From Candidatus Martarchaeota archaeon (lineage in GTDB: Archaea > Micrarchaeota > Micrarchaeia > Micrarchaeales > Micrarchaeaceae): a stretch of DNA of 13,128 nt. The stretch is from positions 1-13,128 of the forward strand of contig JAMCZM010000035.1 of NCBI GenBank assembly GCA_023485645.1. The letters are read 5' to 3'. This document shows positions 1-5,297 of the stretch, in pieces. The notes below the pieces were generated by a model that did not search any database, was not told where the DNA came from, and worked only from the letters and a program-made list of their open reading frames with translations. A program made the position numbers and the translations under genes. The stretch's first letter is position 1, and every line of letters starts with the position of its first letter.

Positions 1-79
1 GAATGAAATGAATGTGACACATATACCAAAAGGCTGGGTTGTTACAAATTCATCTTTAAATAGGCATATTAAAGCATGA
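1..79 (+). CDS. possible C-terminal tail of an upstream ORF (partial, unidentified)
   Basis: Frame 2 is open from the window edge to a TGA at 77-79 and gives 25 residues ending NSSLNRHIKA. I do not recognise the protein. The last 22 bases, including the stop, belong to the 42-base inverted repeat, so the present C-terminus may have been created by that duplication. A competing minus-strand reading starts at ATG 94-96 and also runs off the window edge, so neither strand can be preferred from this fragment. Nothing else in 1-181 looks coding. Confidence 0.2.
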   Translation, partial: NEMNVTHIPKGWVVTNSSLNRHIKA

Positions 80-99
80 AAATAACATATATTCATTAA
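58..99 (+). repeat. 42-base perfect inverted repeat, outer copy
   Basis: These 42 bases are the exact reverse complement of 388-429, with no mismatch. Identity stops abruptly on both sides: base 57 is t against c, and after 99 the sequence reads tatcccg against cagaccg. The partner copy is inside the winged-helix gene, so this copy is a gene fragment in opposite orientation in the flank. In the matching frame it encodes part of the wing (GILKHENNIYSL) and then meets a stop. It could be a recent duplication/inversion end, an antisense element or an assembly chimera. Confidence 0.9.
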
Positions 100-119
100 T
101 ATCCCGCTAAAATATATAA

Positions 120-152
120 ATAATAAAAGAATTATGGCAATGAGAATTGCCA
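120..152 (-). terminator. putative terminator of the winged-helix gene
   Basis: TGGCAAT (135-141) pairs perfectly with ATTGCCA (146-152) across a four-base loop. Read on the minus strand, the hairpin lies 30 bases past the winged-helix stop and is followed by a T-rich run (taattcttttatta). The position and the T-rich tail fit a terminator for the minus-strand genes. On the plus strand no T-run follows, so it would work in one direction only. Confidence 0.45.
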
Positions 153-181
153 AATATATACTCTTTAAATAACGCATATTA

Positions 182-652
182 TCATTGGTTATTTTCATTT
201 GATTTATCGTCGTTATCATTTACCGCTATATTACTTTTATCGCTTGATATTTTTCTCCCACCACGTTTTTCCTGCTTTGATGTCCGCGCGCCAGAAAATT
301 CAAGTGTTATATCCTCCTCAGTTTTTGAATCCATCCACTCTTTTATATATGTTGCAATATTTCGAAGAGGTTTTGTAAATCGGTCTGTTAATGAATATAT
401 GTTATTTTCATGCTTTAATATGCCTATTTGAACTCCAAAATCAAGATAGCGCTTTGCTGTTGCTATCGGTATGACACTAGGCACATCCTTTAGCTTTATG
501 CCATCTTTTTTCTTTGCCTCTAAAAGTAGCAGCGCAAATCTATATGATTCTGTCTCGTTTTCAAAGAATATGTTTGCTATTGTCTTAACATTAGGCTCCT
601 TTAGCTTCTCTTTTAACGGCGCATCCTCAAATTCCCAATATTTTATCGCCAT
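182..652 (-). CDS. winged-helix DNA-binding protein with acidic/basic disordered tail
   Basis: This 156-residue protein has no family I can name with certainty. Residues 36-90 look like a winged helix: helix SYRFALLLLEAKKK (36-49), a short second helix, a putative recognition helix around ATAKRYLDFG (64-73) and a beta wing ILKHENNIYSL (78-88). After a further helix (94-108), residues 118-156 are rich in K, R, S, N and D and are probably disordered. No membrane segment or catalytic motif is visible. It starts at ATG 650-652, 44 bases after the DRG stop. It could be cotranscribed with DRG or use the TATA-like stretch at 661-696. The codons for Q75-L88 are duplicated in inverted orientation at 58-99. 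Function inferred: transcription regulator or nucleic-acid binder. Confidence 0.75.
   Translation of the reverse strand: MAIKYWEFEDAPLKEKLKEPNVKTIANIFFENETESYRFALLLLEAKKKDGIKLKDVPSVIPIATAKRYLDFGVQIGILKHENNIYSLTDRFTKPLRNIATYIKEWMDSKTEEDITLEFSGARTSKQEKRGGRKISSDKSNIAVNDNDDKSNENNQ
388..429 (-). repeat. 42-base perfect inverted repeat, copy inside the winged-helix gene
   Basis: This is the partner of 58-99. It covers codons Q75 (second base) to T89 (first base) of the winged-helix protein, essentially the beta wing. Because this copy sits in an intact reading frame it is probably the parent, and the flanking copy the derivative. The two arms are separated by 288 bases. Confidence 0.9.
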
Positions 653-660
653 AACATCAA

Positions 661-696
661 CTTTATATAATATATCTCAGTGCATACTATAAATAT
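661..696 (-). promoter_or_regulatory. possible TATA region for the winged-helix gene
   Basis: The 44-base gap between the DRG stop and the winged-helix ATG holds two A/T boxes on the minus strand: atatttatag (687-696) and attatataaag (661-671). The first, about 39 bases before the ATG, would place initiation about 13 bases ahead of it. The second is too close to give a start before the ATG. The gap is also short enough for simple read-through from DRG, so this is only a candidate. Confidence 0.3.
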
Positions 697-1797
697 TCAA
701 TCATTTATGAATGTTACTATATCTCCATCCTTTAATATGTGTGTTATTCCGACACGTTGGTTGCTAAATTTTGCACTTGGCCCATCTATATAAGCACATT
801 TGAACTGATCCAATATTTGCGTATGTATCTTCTTTGCCGCAACGCCTATAGTGGATCCTGTTTTTAGTATCATAGGCTCCTTTTTTTCAGATTCTATTCG
901 CGGTCTCATATAAACTGTCATTATGCCAAGATTATCATAAATAGATTTCAGCAGAATATCTATGTTTTTATTGTCAATTACGCTTATTGGTACTACATTT
1001 ATATTGTATTTTTTTGATATATCATCTGCAATATGTGCATAATTTTTGGCAATGTCTATCTTGTTTAATGCAACAATTGCCGGCATGTATGCAGCTTTTT
1101 TGGAAATTATAGCTATAATTTCATCCTCTCCTACAATGCTCCTAATCCTTACAGAGCAGTTATGTATGCCAAATCCCTCTAGTATTGCTGTAATTGATTT
1201 ATCTTCAATTCCCGATTTGTTTATCTCTATTTTTATTCCTGGAATTTTTGTCTCAAGTATCTGTACGTCCGGCCTTTTTTTATTTATGAATATGTTTAAT
1301 TTAAATAACTCATCAACGACTATATCCATCTGGTTAGGTATTTTCGCATCTATTACAAATAGCATAAGATCGGCGCTTTTGGCTGCGGCAAGAACGGTTC
1401 TACCACCACCTATTCCCGCATGAGCATTCTCTATTATACCTGGAAGGTCAAAAATTTGTATATGTGCATCCTTGTAGAGCATCATGCCAGGAACAATAGT
1501 TGTTGTTGTGAATGCATATGCGGCAACTTTTGATTTTGCATTTGCAATTCTATTTAAAAGCGAAGATTTTCCAGCACTCGGGAATCCTACAAGCGCTACA
1601 GTCGCATCGCCTATCTTTTTTACAAAAAATCCACTACCTTTTTTACCTTTTCCTGCCTCTATTATGTCCTTTTTTGCCTTAGCTATTTTTGCCCTTAATA
1701 TGCCCAAAGCCTTGTTTGTTGCCTTATTATGCTTTGTTTTGGCGTACTCCTCCTCCATGCGTCCGAGATTCTCTTCTATTACATTCGGTTTTTCCAT
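697..1797 (-). CDS. DRG/Rbg-family (Obg superfamily) translation-associated GTPase with TGS domain
   Basis: This 366-residue protein has the usual length of archaeal DRG proteins. A basic helical N-terminus (1-60) precedes the G domain: G1 GFPSAGKS (71-78), T-rich switch I (TTTT, 97-100), G3 DLPG (117-120) and G4 NKID (245-248). The long G3-G4 spacing is as expected for DRG, which carries an inserted domain there. A C-terminal TGS domain spans about 292-366 (VYMRPR...DGDIVTF). Family knowledge: DRG GTPases associate with ribosomes and support translation, in the cytoplasm. The start at ATG 1795-1797 fits the A/T box at 1812-1830, which implies a leaderless or nearly leaderless mRNA. The winged-helix gene follows 44 bases downstream. 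All nucleotide-binding motifs look intact. Confidence 0.93.
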   Translation of the reverse strand: MEKPNVIEENLGRMEEEYAKTKHNKATNKALGILRAKIAKAKKDIIEAGKGKKGSGFFVKKIGDATVALVGFPSAGKSSLLNRIANAKSKVAAYAFTTTTIVPGMMLYKDAHIQIFDLPGIIENAHAGIGGGRTVLAAAKSADLMLFVIDAKIPNQMDIVVDELFKLNIFINKKRPDVQILETKIPGIKIEINKSGIEDKSITAILEGFGIHNCSVRIRSIVGEDEIIAIISKKAAYMPAIVALNKIDIAKNYAHIADDISKKYNINVVPISVIDNKNIDILLKSIYDNLGIMTVYMRPRIESEKKEPMILKTGSTIGVAAKKIHTQILDQFKCAYIDGPSAKFSNQRVGITHILKDGDIVTFIND

Positions 1798-1811
1798 AAA
1801 AATCTTTTACT

Positions 1812-1830
1812 TTTATATATAAATTTATAC
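1812..1830 (-). promoter_or_regulatory. TATA box of the DRG gene (leaderless start)
   Basis: The stretch contains the palindromic tttatatataaa (1812-1823) and, just upstream on the minus strand, tataaatt (1822-1829). The latter is centred about 28 bases before the ATG at 1797, which puts initiation within a few bases of the start codon. No ribosome binding site lies in front of the ATG, in agreement. Confidence 0.55.
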
Positions 1831-1891
1831 TTAAATAAAATTTATTACCTTTTCAGCGTTACTATGTTTCTATTCTATCTATAAAATTGAA

Positions 1892-1937
1892 AAATATTAA
1901 ATATGTTGGTAGTAATTTAACATTAATAAAAGTGACC
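1892..1937 (+). promoter_or_regulatory. candidate promoter and ribosome binding site of the 23-codon gene
   Basis: A TATA-like aaatattaaat (1892-1902) would start transcription near 1924. The leader would then carry agtgacc (1931-1937), a partial match to the archaeal GGTGA-type ribosome binding site, four bases before the ATG. A second A/T box (ctataaaatt, 1879-1888) is possible. The assignment rests on spacing only. Confidence 0.4.
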
Positions 1938-1940
1938 TAA

Positions 1941-2012
1941 ATGAAGAAAGCAACAAAGAAGACCGCAAAGCGCAGCGCTTCAAAGGCGGGCTCTAAGAGA
2001 AAAAAGAGGTAA
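1941..2012 (+). CDS. 23-residue highly basic microprotein
   Basis: ATG 1941 to TAA 2010-2012 encodes MKKATKKTAKRSASKAGSK followed by RKKR. Twelve of 23 residues are K or R, and most of the rest are A, S, T or G. A TAA directly before the ATG (1938-1940) rules out an upstream extension. The stretch is visibly more GC-rich than the flanks, has a candidate promoter and partial ribosome binding site, and ends two bases before a strong hairpin-plus-T-run terminator. It therefore looks like a real transcription unit. The composition resembles the basic tails of histone-like or H1-like proteins and would suit DNA or RNA binding. It is about the length of ribosomal protein eL41 but lacks that protein's arginine-rich pattern. 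A structured small RNA is the main alternative: AAGCGC and GCGCTT (1968-1980) form an inverted repeat. Confidence 0.6.
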   Translation: MKKATKKTAKRSASKAGSKRKKR

Positions 2013-2013
2013 T

Positions 2014-2058
2014 GTAAAGATTGAAATCTTTACTTTTTGCTTTTTATTTTTTTTATTA
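2014..2058 (+). terminator. intrinsic-type terminator after the microprotein gene
   Basis: GTAAAGAT (2014-2021) and ATCTTTAC (2026-2033) form a perfect 8-base stem with a tgaa loop. A long T-rich tract follows at once (TTTTT, then gc, then runs of five and eight T). It starts two bases after the stop codon. Archaeal termination mainly needs the T-tract, so this is one of the clearest terminators in the window and supports transcription of the tiny gene. Confidence 0.8.
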
Positions 2059-2111
2059 TTTATTAAATATATTTTATTATCTAGTCATACTTTGGTGTCA
2101 TACTACTTAAT

Positions 2112-3407
2112 TTACATGAATTTTGAGAATTTTTTCATAAATCCTCGATCATTTTTGAACATGTTAAATGCCTTTTTCATTTTGTTAAAGTCAGAAAGTA
2201 ATTGGTGTACGTCCTTTTCAGTCCTTCCGCTCCCCCTTGCAACTCTTGCAATGCGCGATGGGTTGTGCATAAGCTTCTCATTTTTTCTTTCCTCCTTTGT
2301 CATTGATGCTATTATAATTTTATATGTGTTTAATTTCTCCTCGCTTTGGGCTATCATATCTTTTGGAAGATCAACTGCCCCCATCATTCCAAGAACATTT
2401 TTTAACGGACCCATATTACCCATGGTTTTTAATTGGTTGTAAAATGTATCAAAATTTAGTTCCGTTGTATTAATATCACTTTCAGATATGCCCGCTTCCT
2501 CTATTGCCCGTTGTACATTATTCACAAGATCCTGTATATCTGGAATGCCTAGCAGTCTGCCTATAAACTTTCCAGAATCATAAGGTTCTATATTTGATAA
2601 TTTTTCTCCCACTCCTATAAACATTATTTTTGCTCCAGAGGCATGCGCCGCGCTCAATGCGCCTCCTCCTTTACCTGAACCGTCCATTCTAGTTACCATT
2701 ACCCCGGATAAACTAGCCGCTTTGTTAAATTCTTCCGCCTGCCTTCCCGCAACCTGTCCAGTATCTGCACCTATAACTAATATACGTTCATCTGGCTTAA
2801 AAACTTCTGCAACGCCCTTTAGCTCATTTATTAAATTTGTATCAAGCGCGCTTCTCCCGCTTGTATCGCATATTATAACCTTTCTATCTTTGTATTTTAG
2901 CAAAGCTTCTTTGATTATTTTTTTAGGATCGTTTTCATTTTTCATGCCAAAAAATGTGACATTAGCGTTTTTTGCCAATGTTTCAAGCTGTTCATATGCA
3001 GCAGGCCTTGATACATCACAGCATATAAGTAGTGCGCTAAGTCCTCTATCCTGATAGTATTTTGCAAGCTTAGCAGATCCTGTGGTCTTTCCAGCGCCAT
3101 AAAGCCCCATCATAAGTATACGTTTTGGCTTTAGTTCTACTGTGTAACTATTGCCCATCAACTCTACAAGCCCGTTATAAACAAGATTTGTTATATAATC
3201 TTTTGCAAGTACGCCAGCTGGTGGGTTGCTGTTTAGCGCTTTTTCTTCAATTTCCTTAGTAAATTTAAGAACCAATTTAACCTCAACATCTGAGCTAAGC
3301 AGCGCTTTCTGCAACTCTTTTGTGAACTCTTTTATGACTTTTGCATCTATTATAGTGGCTCCTTTAAGCTTTGCAATCGCATGCCTAAGTCCTTCACCTA
3401 AATCCAT
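2112..3407 (-). CDS. srp54: signal recognition particle 54 kDa protein SRP54
   Basis: This 431-residue GTPase binds SRP RNA and signal sequences and delivers ribosomes to the membrane through FtsY. The N domain is about 1-90. The G domain has G1 GLYGAGKTT (101-109), DVSRPAAYEQ (131-140), DTSGR (181-185), ADTGQ (214-218), TRMDGSGKGGG (239-249) and the closing GVGE (265-268). The methionine-rich M domain begins near 315, with finger loop MGPLKNVLGMMG (332-343) and the RNA-binding motif SRIARVARGSGR (384-395). Length is near normal for archaea (about 440). Several motif residues deviate from my memory of the consensus: G1 GLQGSGKTT, DTAGR, and TKMDGTAKGG. The ATG at 3405-3407 lies about 33 bases after a TATA box. 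It is divergent from the glycosyltransferase gene. Confidence 0.96.
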   Translation of the reverse strand: MDLGEGLRHAIAKLKGATIIDAKVIKEFTKELQKALLSSDVEVKLVLKFTKEIEEKALNSNPPAGVLAKDYITNLVYNGLVELMGNSYTVELKPKRILMMGLYGAGKTTGSAKLAKYYQDRGLSALLICCDVSRPAAYEQLETLAKNANVTFFGMKNENDPKKIIKEALLKYKDRKVIICDTSGRSALDTNLINELKGVAEVFKPDERILVIGADTGQVAGRQAEEFNKAASLSGVMVTRMDGSGKGGGALSAAHASGAKIMFIGVGEKLSNIEPYDSGKFIGRLLGIPDIQDLVNNVQRAIEEAGISESDINTTELNFDTFYNQLKTMGNMGPLKNVLGMMGAVDLPKDMIAQSEEKLNTYKIIIASMTKEERKNEKLMHNPSRIARVARGSGRTEKDVHQLLSDFNKMKKAFNMFKNDRGFMKKFSKFM

Positions 3408-3433
3408 AAACCATCAACAGACATCTATTTTTC

Positions 3434-3445
3434 ATATATTTATAA
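3434..3445 (-). promoter_or_regulatory. TATA box of srp54
   Basis: On the minus strand this reads ttataaatatat, centred about 33 bases upstream of the ATG at 3407. Initiation would fall near 3413, leaving a leader of only about six bases. It lies in the 123-base divergent region shared with the glycosyltransferase gene. Confidence 0.55.
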
Positions 3446-3491
3446 CTTATTGGAATATGTGGGTAAATTGCATTTTGCATGTTAAAAGCGC

Positions 3492-3503
3492 ATATATATA
3501 AAA
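3492..3503 (+). promoter_or_regulatory. TATA box of the glycosyltransferase gene; decides the start codon
   Basis: atatatataaaa is the only strong box before the gene. It ends seven bases before the first in-frame ATG (3510). Initiation 24-30 bases downstream of its centre would fall at about 3522-3528, past that ATG and just ahead of the second in-frame ATG at 3531. This favours 3531 as the start of a near-leaderless mRNA. Confidence 0.55.
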
Positions 3504-3530
3504 ATTAAAATGAGAGTAGTATTTGTTTAT

Positions 3531-4676
3531 ATGGAATTAGTAATAACACAATCAAATCTAACGCTTTTTGGAGGAGCGGAGCGCGTTTTATTAAAGATAG
3601 CAAGGCGTTATGATGCAAAAATATATACATTAGAGTATAATCCAAATACTACGTTTGAGGAATTTAAAAATTTAAATATAGTAAAATTAAAATCTAATCC
3701 AATATCAAATATATTGCCTTATGGGCGCATAAAGCAGGGGATTAATTATGGGCTTGGATTTTATAATATGAAGATAAAGGATGATTATGATGTAATAAAT
3801 GCGCACATGGCACCAAGCCACTGGATACGTAATAAAAATGAGCGTGTTTTATGGTACTGCCACACGCCGCTTAGGGATGTTTATGATCTTTATAAATATA
3901 GGCTTTCAATGAAACGCCCCCATCAAAAGCCCATATATATGATGGGCGCAAGAGCTGTGCGCATGATAGATAAAAGCGTAACAAAAAGAATAGATTTCAT
4001 ATTTACAAATAGCCAAAATACTCAATCAAGGGTTAAAGAGTACTATAAACGGGATGATTCAGAAGTTTTGTATGCTGGAATAGATGCAAAAAACTATGAA
4101 AATAACGGTGATGATAAATTCTTTTTTTATCCTTCTAGAATCTCTCCTAATAAAAGGCAGGAATTTGCTATTGCTGCATTTAAATTATTTGCAAAAAAGA
4201 TAAAGAATTATAAACTAATAATAGCGGGTGGGTTATCAAAGGATGGCGCATTTCAAAATTATTATGATTTGATTAAAGAGCTATCAAAAGATAATAAAAA
4301 TATAAAGATCGCAATAAATATAAGCGAATCAGATTACAACGATTTGCTTTCGCGCTGTACCGCGGTGCTATTCCCACCTATAAATGAAGATTATGGACTT
4401 GTTCCATTAGAGGCTATGGCATCAGGTAAGCCTGTAATAGCAATAAATGAGGGTGGGCCAAAAGAAACAATAAAAAATAAAAAGAGCGGGTTTTTGGTAA
4501 ATAGTATAGAGGAGATGGCAGAACGTATGGTTTATATAGCCGAAAATCCACCAATTGCAGCAAAAATGGGTAAAATAGGAAAAAAACATGTTGCCGAAAA
4601 ATTCTCATGGGAACTGTTCTTTGAAAAATTTGATAAGCGCGCAAGGCTAATATCAAAAGGTAAAAATGATAGTTGA
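3531..4676 (+). CDS. GT4-type glycosyltransferase (glycosyl transferase group 1)
   Basis: This GT-B fold enzyme probably transfers a nucleotide-activated sugar to a lipid or surface glycan at the inner face of the membrane. Counting from ATG 3531 (381 residues), the N-terminal half has GGAERV (14-19), NAHMAPSHW (90-98) and WYCHTP (108-113). The C-terminal half opens with FFYPSRISPNKRQE (198-211) and carries the donor-site motif E-x7-E in EDYGLVPLE (286-294), followed by MASGKPVIA and GGPKETI. The ORF can be extended to ATG 3510 (388 residues). I prefer 3531 because GG then sits at residue 14, as usual in these enzymes, and because the TATA box at 3492-3503 would start transcription downstream of 3510. 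No membrane segment is seen. The sugar and acceptor cannot be told. It stands alone between divergent srp54 and the convergent TBP gene. Confidence 0.9.
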   Translation: MELVITQSNLTLFGGAERVLLKIARRYDAKIYTLEYNPNTTFEEFKNLNIVKLKSNPISNILPYGRIKQGINYGLGFYNMKIKDDYDVINAHMAPSHWIRNKNERVLWYCHTPLRDVYDLYKYRLSMKRPHQKPIYMMGARAVRMIDKSVTKRIDFIFTNSQNTQSRVKEYYKRDDSEVLYAGIDAKNYENNGDDKFFFYPSRISPNKRQEFAIAAFKLFAKKIKNYKLIIAGGLSKDGAFQNYYDLIKELSKDNKNIKIAINISESDYNDLLSRCTAVLFPPINEDYGLVPLEAMASGKPVIAINEGGPKETIKNKKSGFLVNSIEEMAERMVYIAENPPIAAKMGKIGKKHVAEKFSWELFFEKFDKRARLISKGKNDS

Positions 4677-4679
4677 GCA

Positions 4680-4727
4680 ATAAAATATTTTATATTTATA
4701 TATAAGTAGACCAAAAATTATTTTGGT
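4680..4727. terminator. convergent 3'-end structures between glycosyltransferase and TBP genes
   Basis: Two elements lie where the genes meet: the perfect palindrome ATAAAATATTTTAT (4680-4693) and the hairpin ACCAAAA/TTTTGGT (4710-4716 with 4721-4727, loop atta). The hairpin includes the stop codon of the TBP gene. Neither is followed by a long T-run, so a terminator role is only suggested by position and symmetry. Confidence 0.3.
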
Positions 4728-5047
4728 GTTACCTCAAGTACGTATTTTGATATCACATTTGCTGCATACTCTAGGGCGCGTTCAACATTTGCCTTTGTAT
4801 TAGTTCCTGTGCATATCATCTTTCCGTTCTTAAATAGTATTATGCTCGCCTTTGGTTCGGTTATCTTAAATATTGCTCCAGGAAACTGTTCTGGCTCATA
4901 ATCTATTGCTTTCACATTCTTTGATAATGCATATAAATCTATAACGGCATGAAGTTCAGCGCTGACTACAATATTCTCTATCCTTATCGTAGGCCTTAAT
5001 ATCTTGCCACTATGTGTTTCTTTTGGATTTTTACCAGAAGACGTCAA
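4718..5047 (-). CDS. single-repeat TATA-binding-protein (TBP) homologue
   Basis: The 109-residue product contains one complete TBP repeat: IRIENIVVSAEL (21-32), DYEPEQFPGAIFKITEPKA (49-67) and ILFKNGKMICTG (70-81), then the long C-terminal helix (about 85-102). Archaeal TBPs are normally about 180-190 residues with two such repeats forming a saddle that bends TATA DNA. Here no second repeat is found in any frame on either side. The phenylalanines at the two DNA-kinking positions are kept (F55 in EQFPG, F72 in LFKNGK), as are N25 and T80. A homodimer rebuilding the saddle is the natural inference. The start is TTG 5045-5047. GGTGAT abuts it with no spacing, and no ATG or GTG is available in frame nearby. 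Residues 1-19 are an unconserved polar tail. A second, full-length TBP elsewhere in the genome cannot be excluded. Confidence 0.88.
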   Translation of the reverse strand: MTSSGKNPKETHSGKILRPTIRIENIVVSAELHAVIDLYALSKNVKAIDYEPEQFPGAIFKITEPKASIILFKNGKMICTGTNTKANVERALEYAANVISKYVLEVTPK

Positions 5048-5064
5048 ATCACCACATTTAGTAT

Positions 5065-5089
5065 AGTTATATAAGGTTTATAAATATAT
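5065..5089 (-). promoter_or_regulatory. two TATA-like boxes upstream of the TBP gene
   Basis: On the minus strand atatatttataaa (5077-5089) would start transcription near 5057, giving a leader that contains GGTGAT. ccttatataact (5065-5076) would start it about at the TTG codon. The spacing of the two boxes leaves open alternative leadered and leaderless transcripts, or binding of the TBP to its own promoter. Confidence 0.4.
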
Positions 5090-5180
5090 GTTAATTTTAA
5101 CAATATGGTCGGAAAATCCATCACCTTCCATTTAGAGGGTTTTATTTAAGGACATATGAGAGCGAATTGCATAAATAAGG

Positions 5181-5188
5181 TATATAAA
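5181..5188 (+). promoter_or_regulatory. isolated TATA box in the TBP / reductase intergenic region
   Basis: tatataaa is preceded by a purine-rich stretch (aataagg) that could serve as a BRE. It would start a transcript near 5210, giving the reductase gene an 88-base leader. The 250-base divergent region 5048-5297 otherwise holds only very short ORFs and no recognisable RNA gene. Confidence 0.3.
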
Positions 5189-5267
5189 CATGAATGACAA
5201 CATACCTAATATAGATTCTACAATAGTATACAACATCGGGCTTTATTTGTTTTCAATGGAAAAGATA

Positions 5268-5281
5268 GATTATAAGTTTTA
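5268..5281 (+). promoter_or_regulatory. TATA-like box giving a leaderless reductase mRNA
   Basis: gattataagtttta is centred about 25 bases before the ATG at 5298, the spacing expected for a leaderless transcript. No ribosome binding site precedes the ATG. It competes with the better-matching but more distant box at 5181-5188. Confidence 0.35.
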
Positions 5282-5297
5282 AGAATAGGCATATTCT

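Noticed and set aside
1..96. minus-strand ORF from ATG 94-96 running off the window edge
   Set aside because: Its first half is the inverted repeat, it has no promoter or ribosome binding site, and it competes with an equally weak plus-strand reading.
147..431. 94-residue plus-strand ORF
   Set aside because: It is antisense to the winged-helix gene, whose composition and domain pattern are better. The ORF has no domain signature and no promoter.
2084..2104. direct repeat GTCATACT twice, five bases apart, near the srp54 3' end
   Set aside because: Eight-base repeats occur by chance in sequence of this composition, and nothing links it to a function.
4414..4714. minus-strand ORFs opposite the glycosyltransferase, checked as a missing second TBP repeat
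   Set aside because: They show no TBP signature (EQFPG, CTG) and are shadows of the glycosyltransferase frame.
5100..5180. possible small RNA in the TBP / reductase intergenic region
   Set aside because: No stable stem, no C/D-box pair and no T-run were found. Only short imperfect complementarities are present.
5190..5282. 30-codon plus-strand ORF (MNDNIPNIDSTIVYNIGL...) upstream of the reductase
   Set aside because: The only TATA box ends two bases before its ATG, so the predicted transcript would begin inside it. It has no ribosome binding site, and its sequence shows no recognisable motif.
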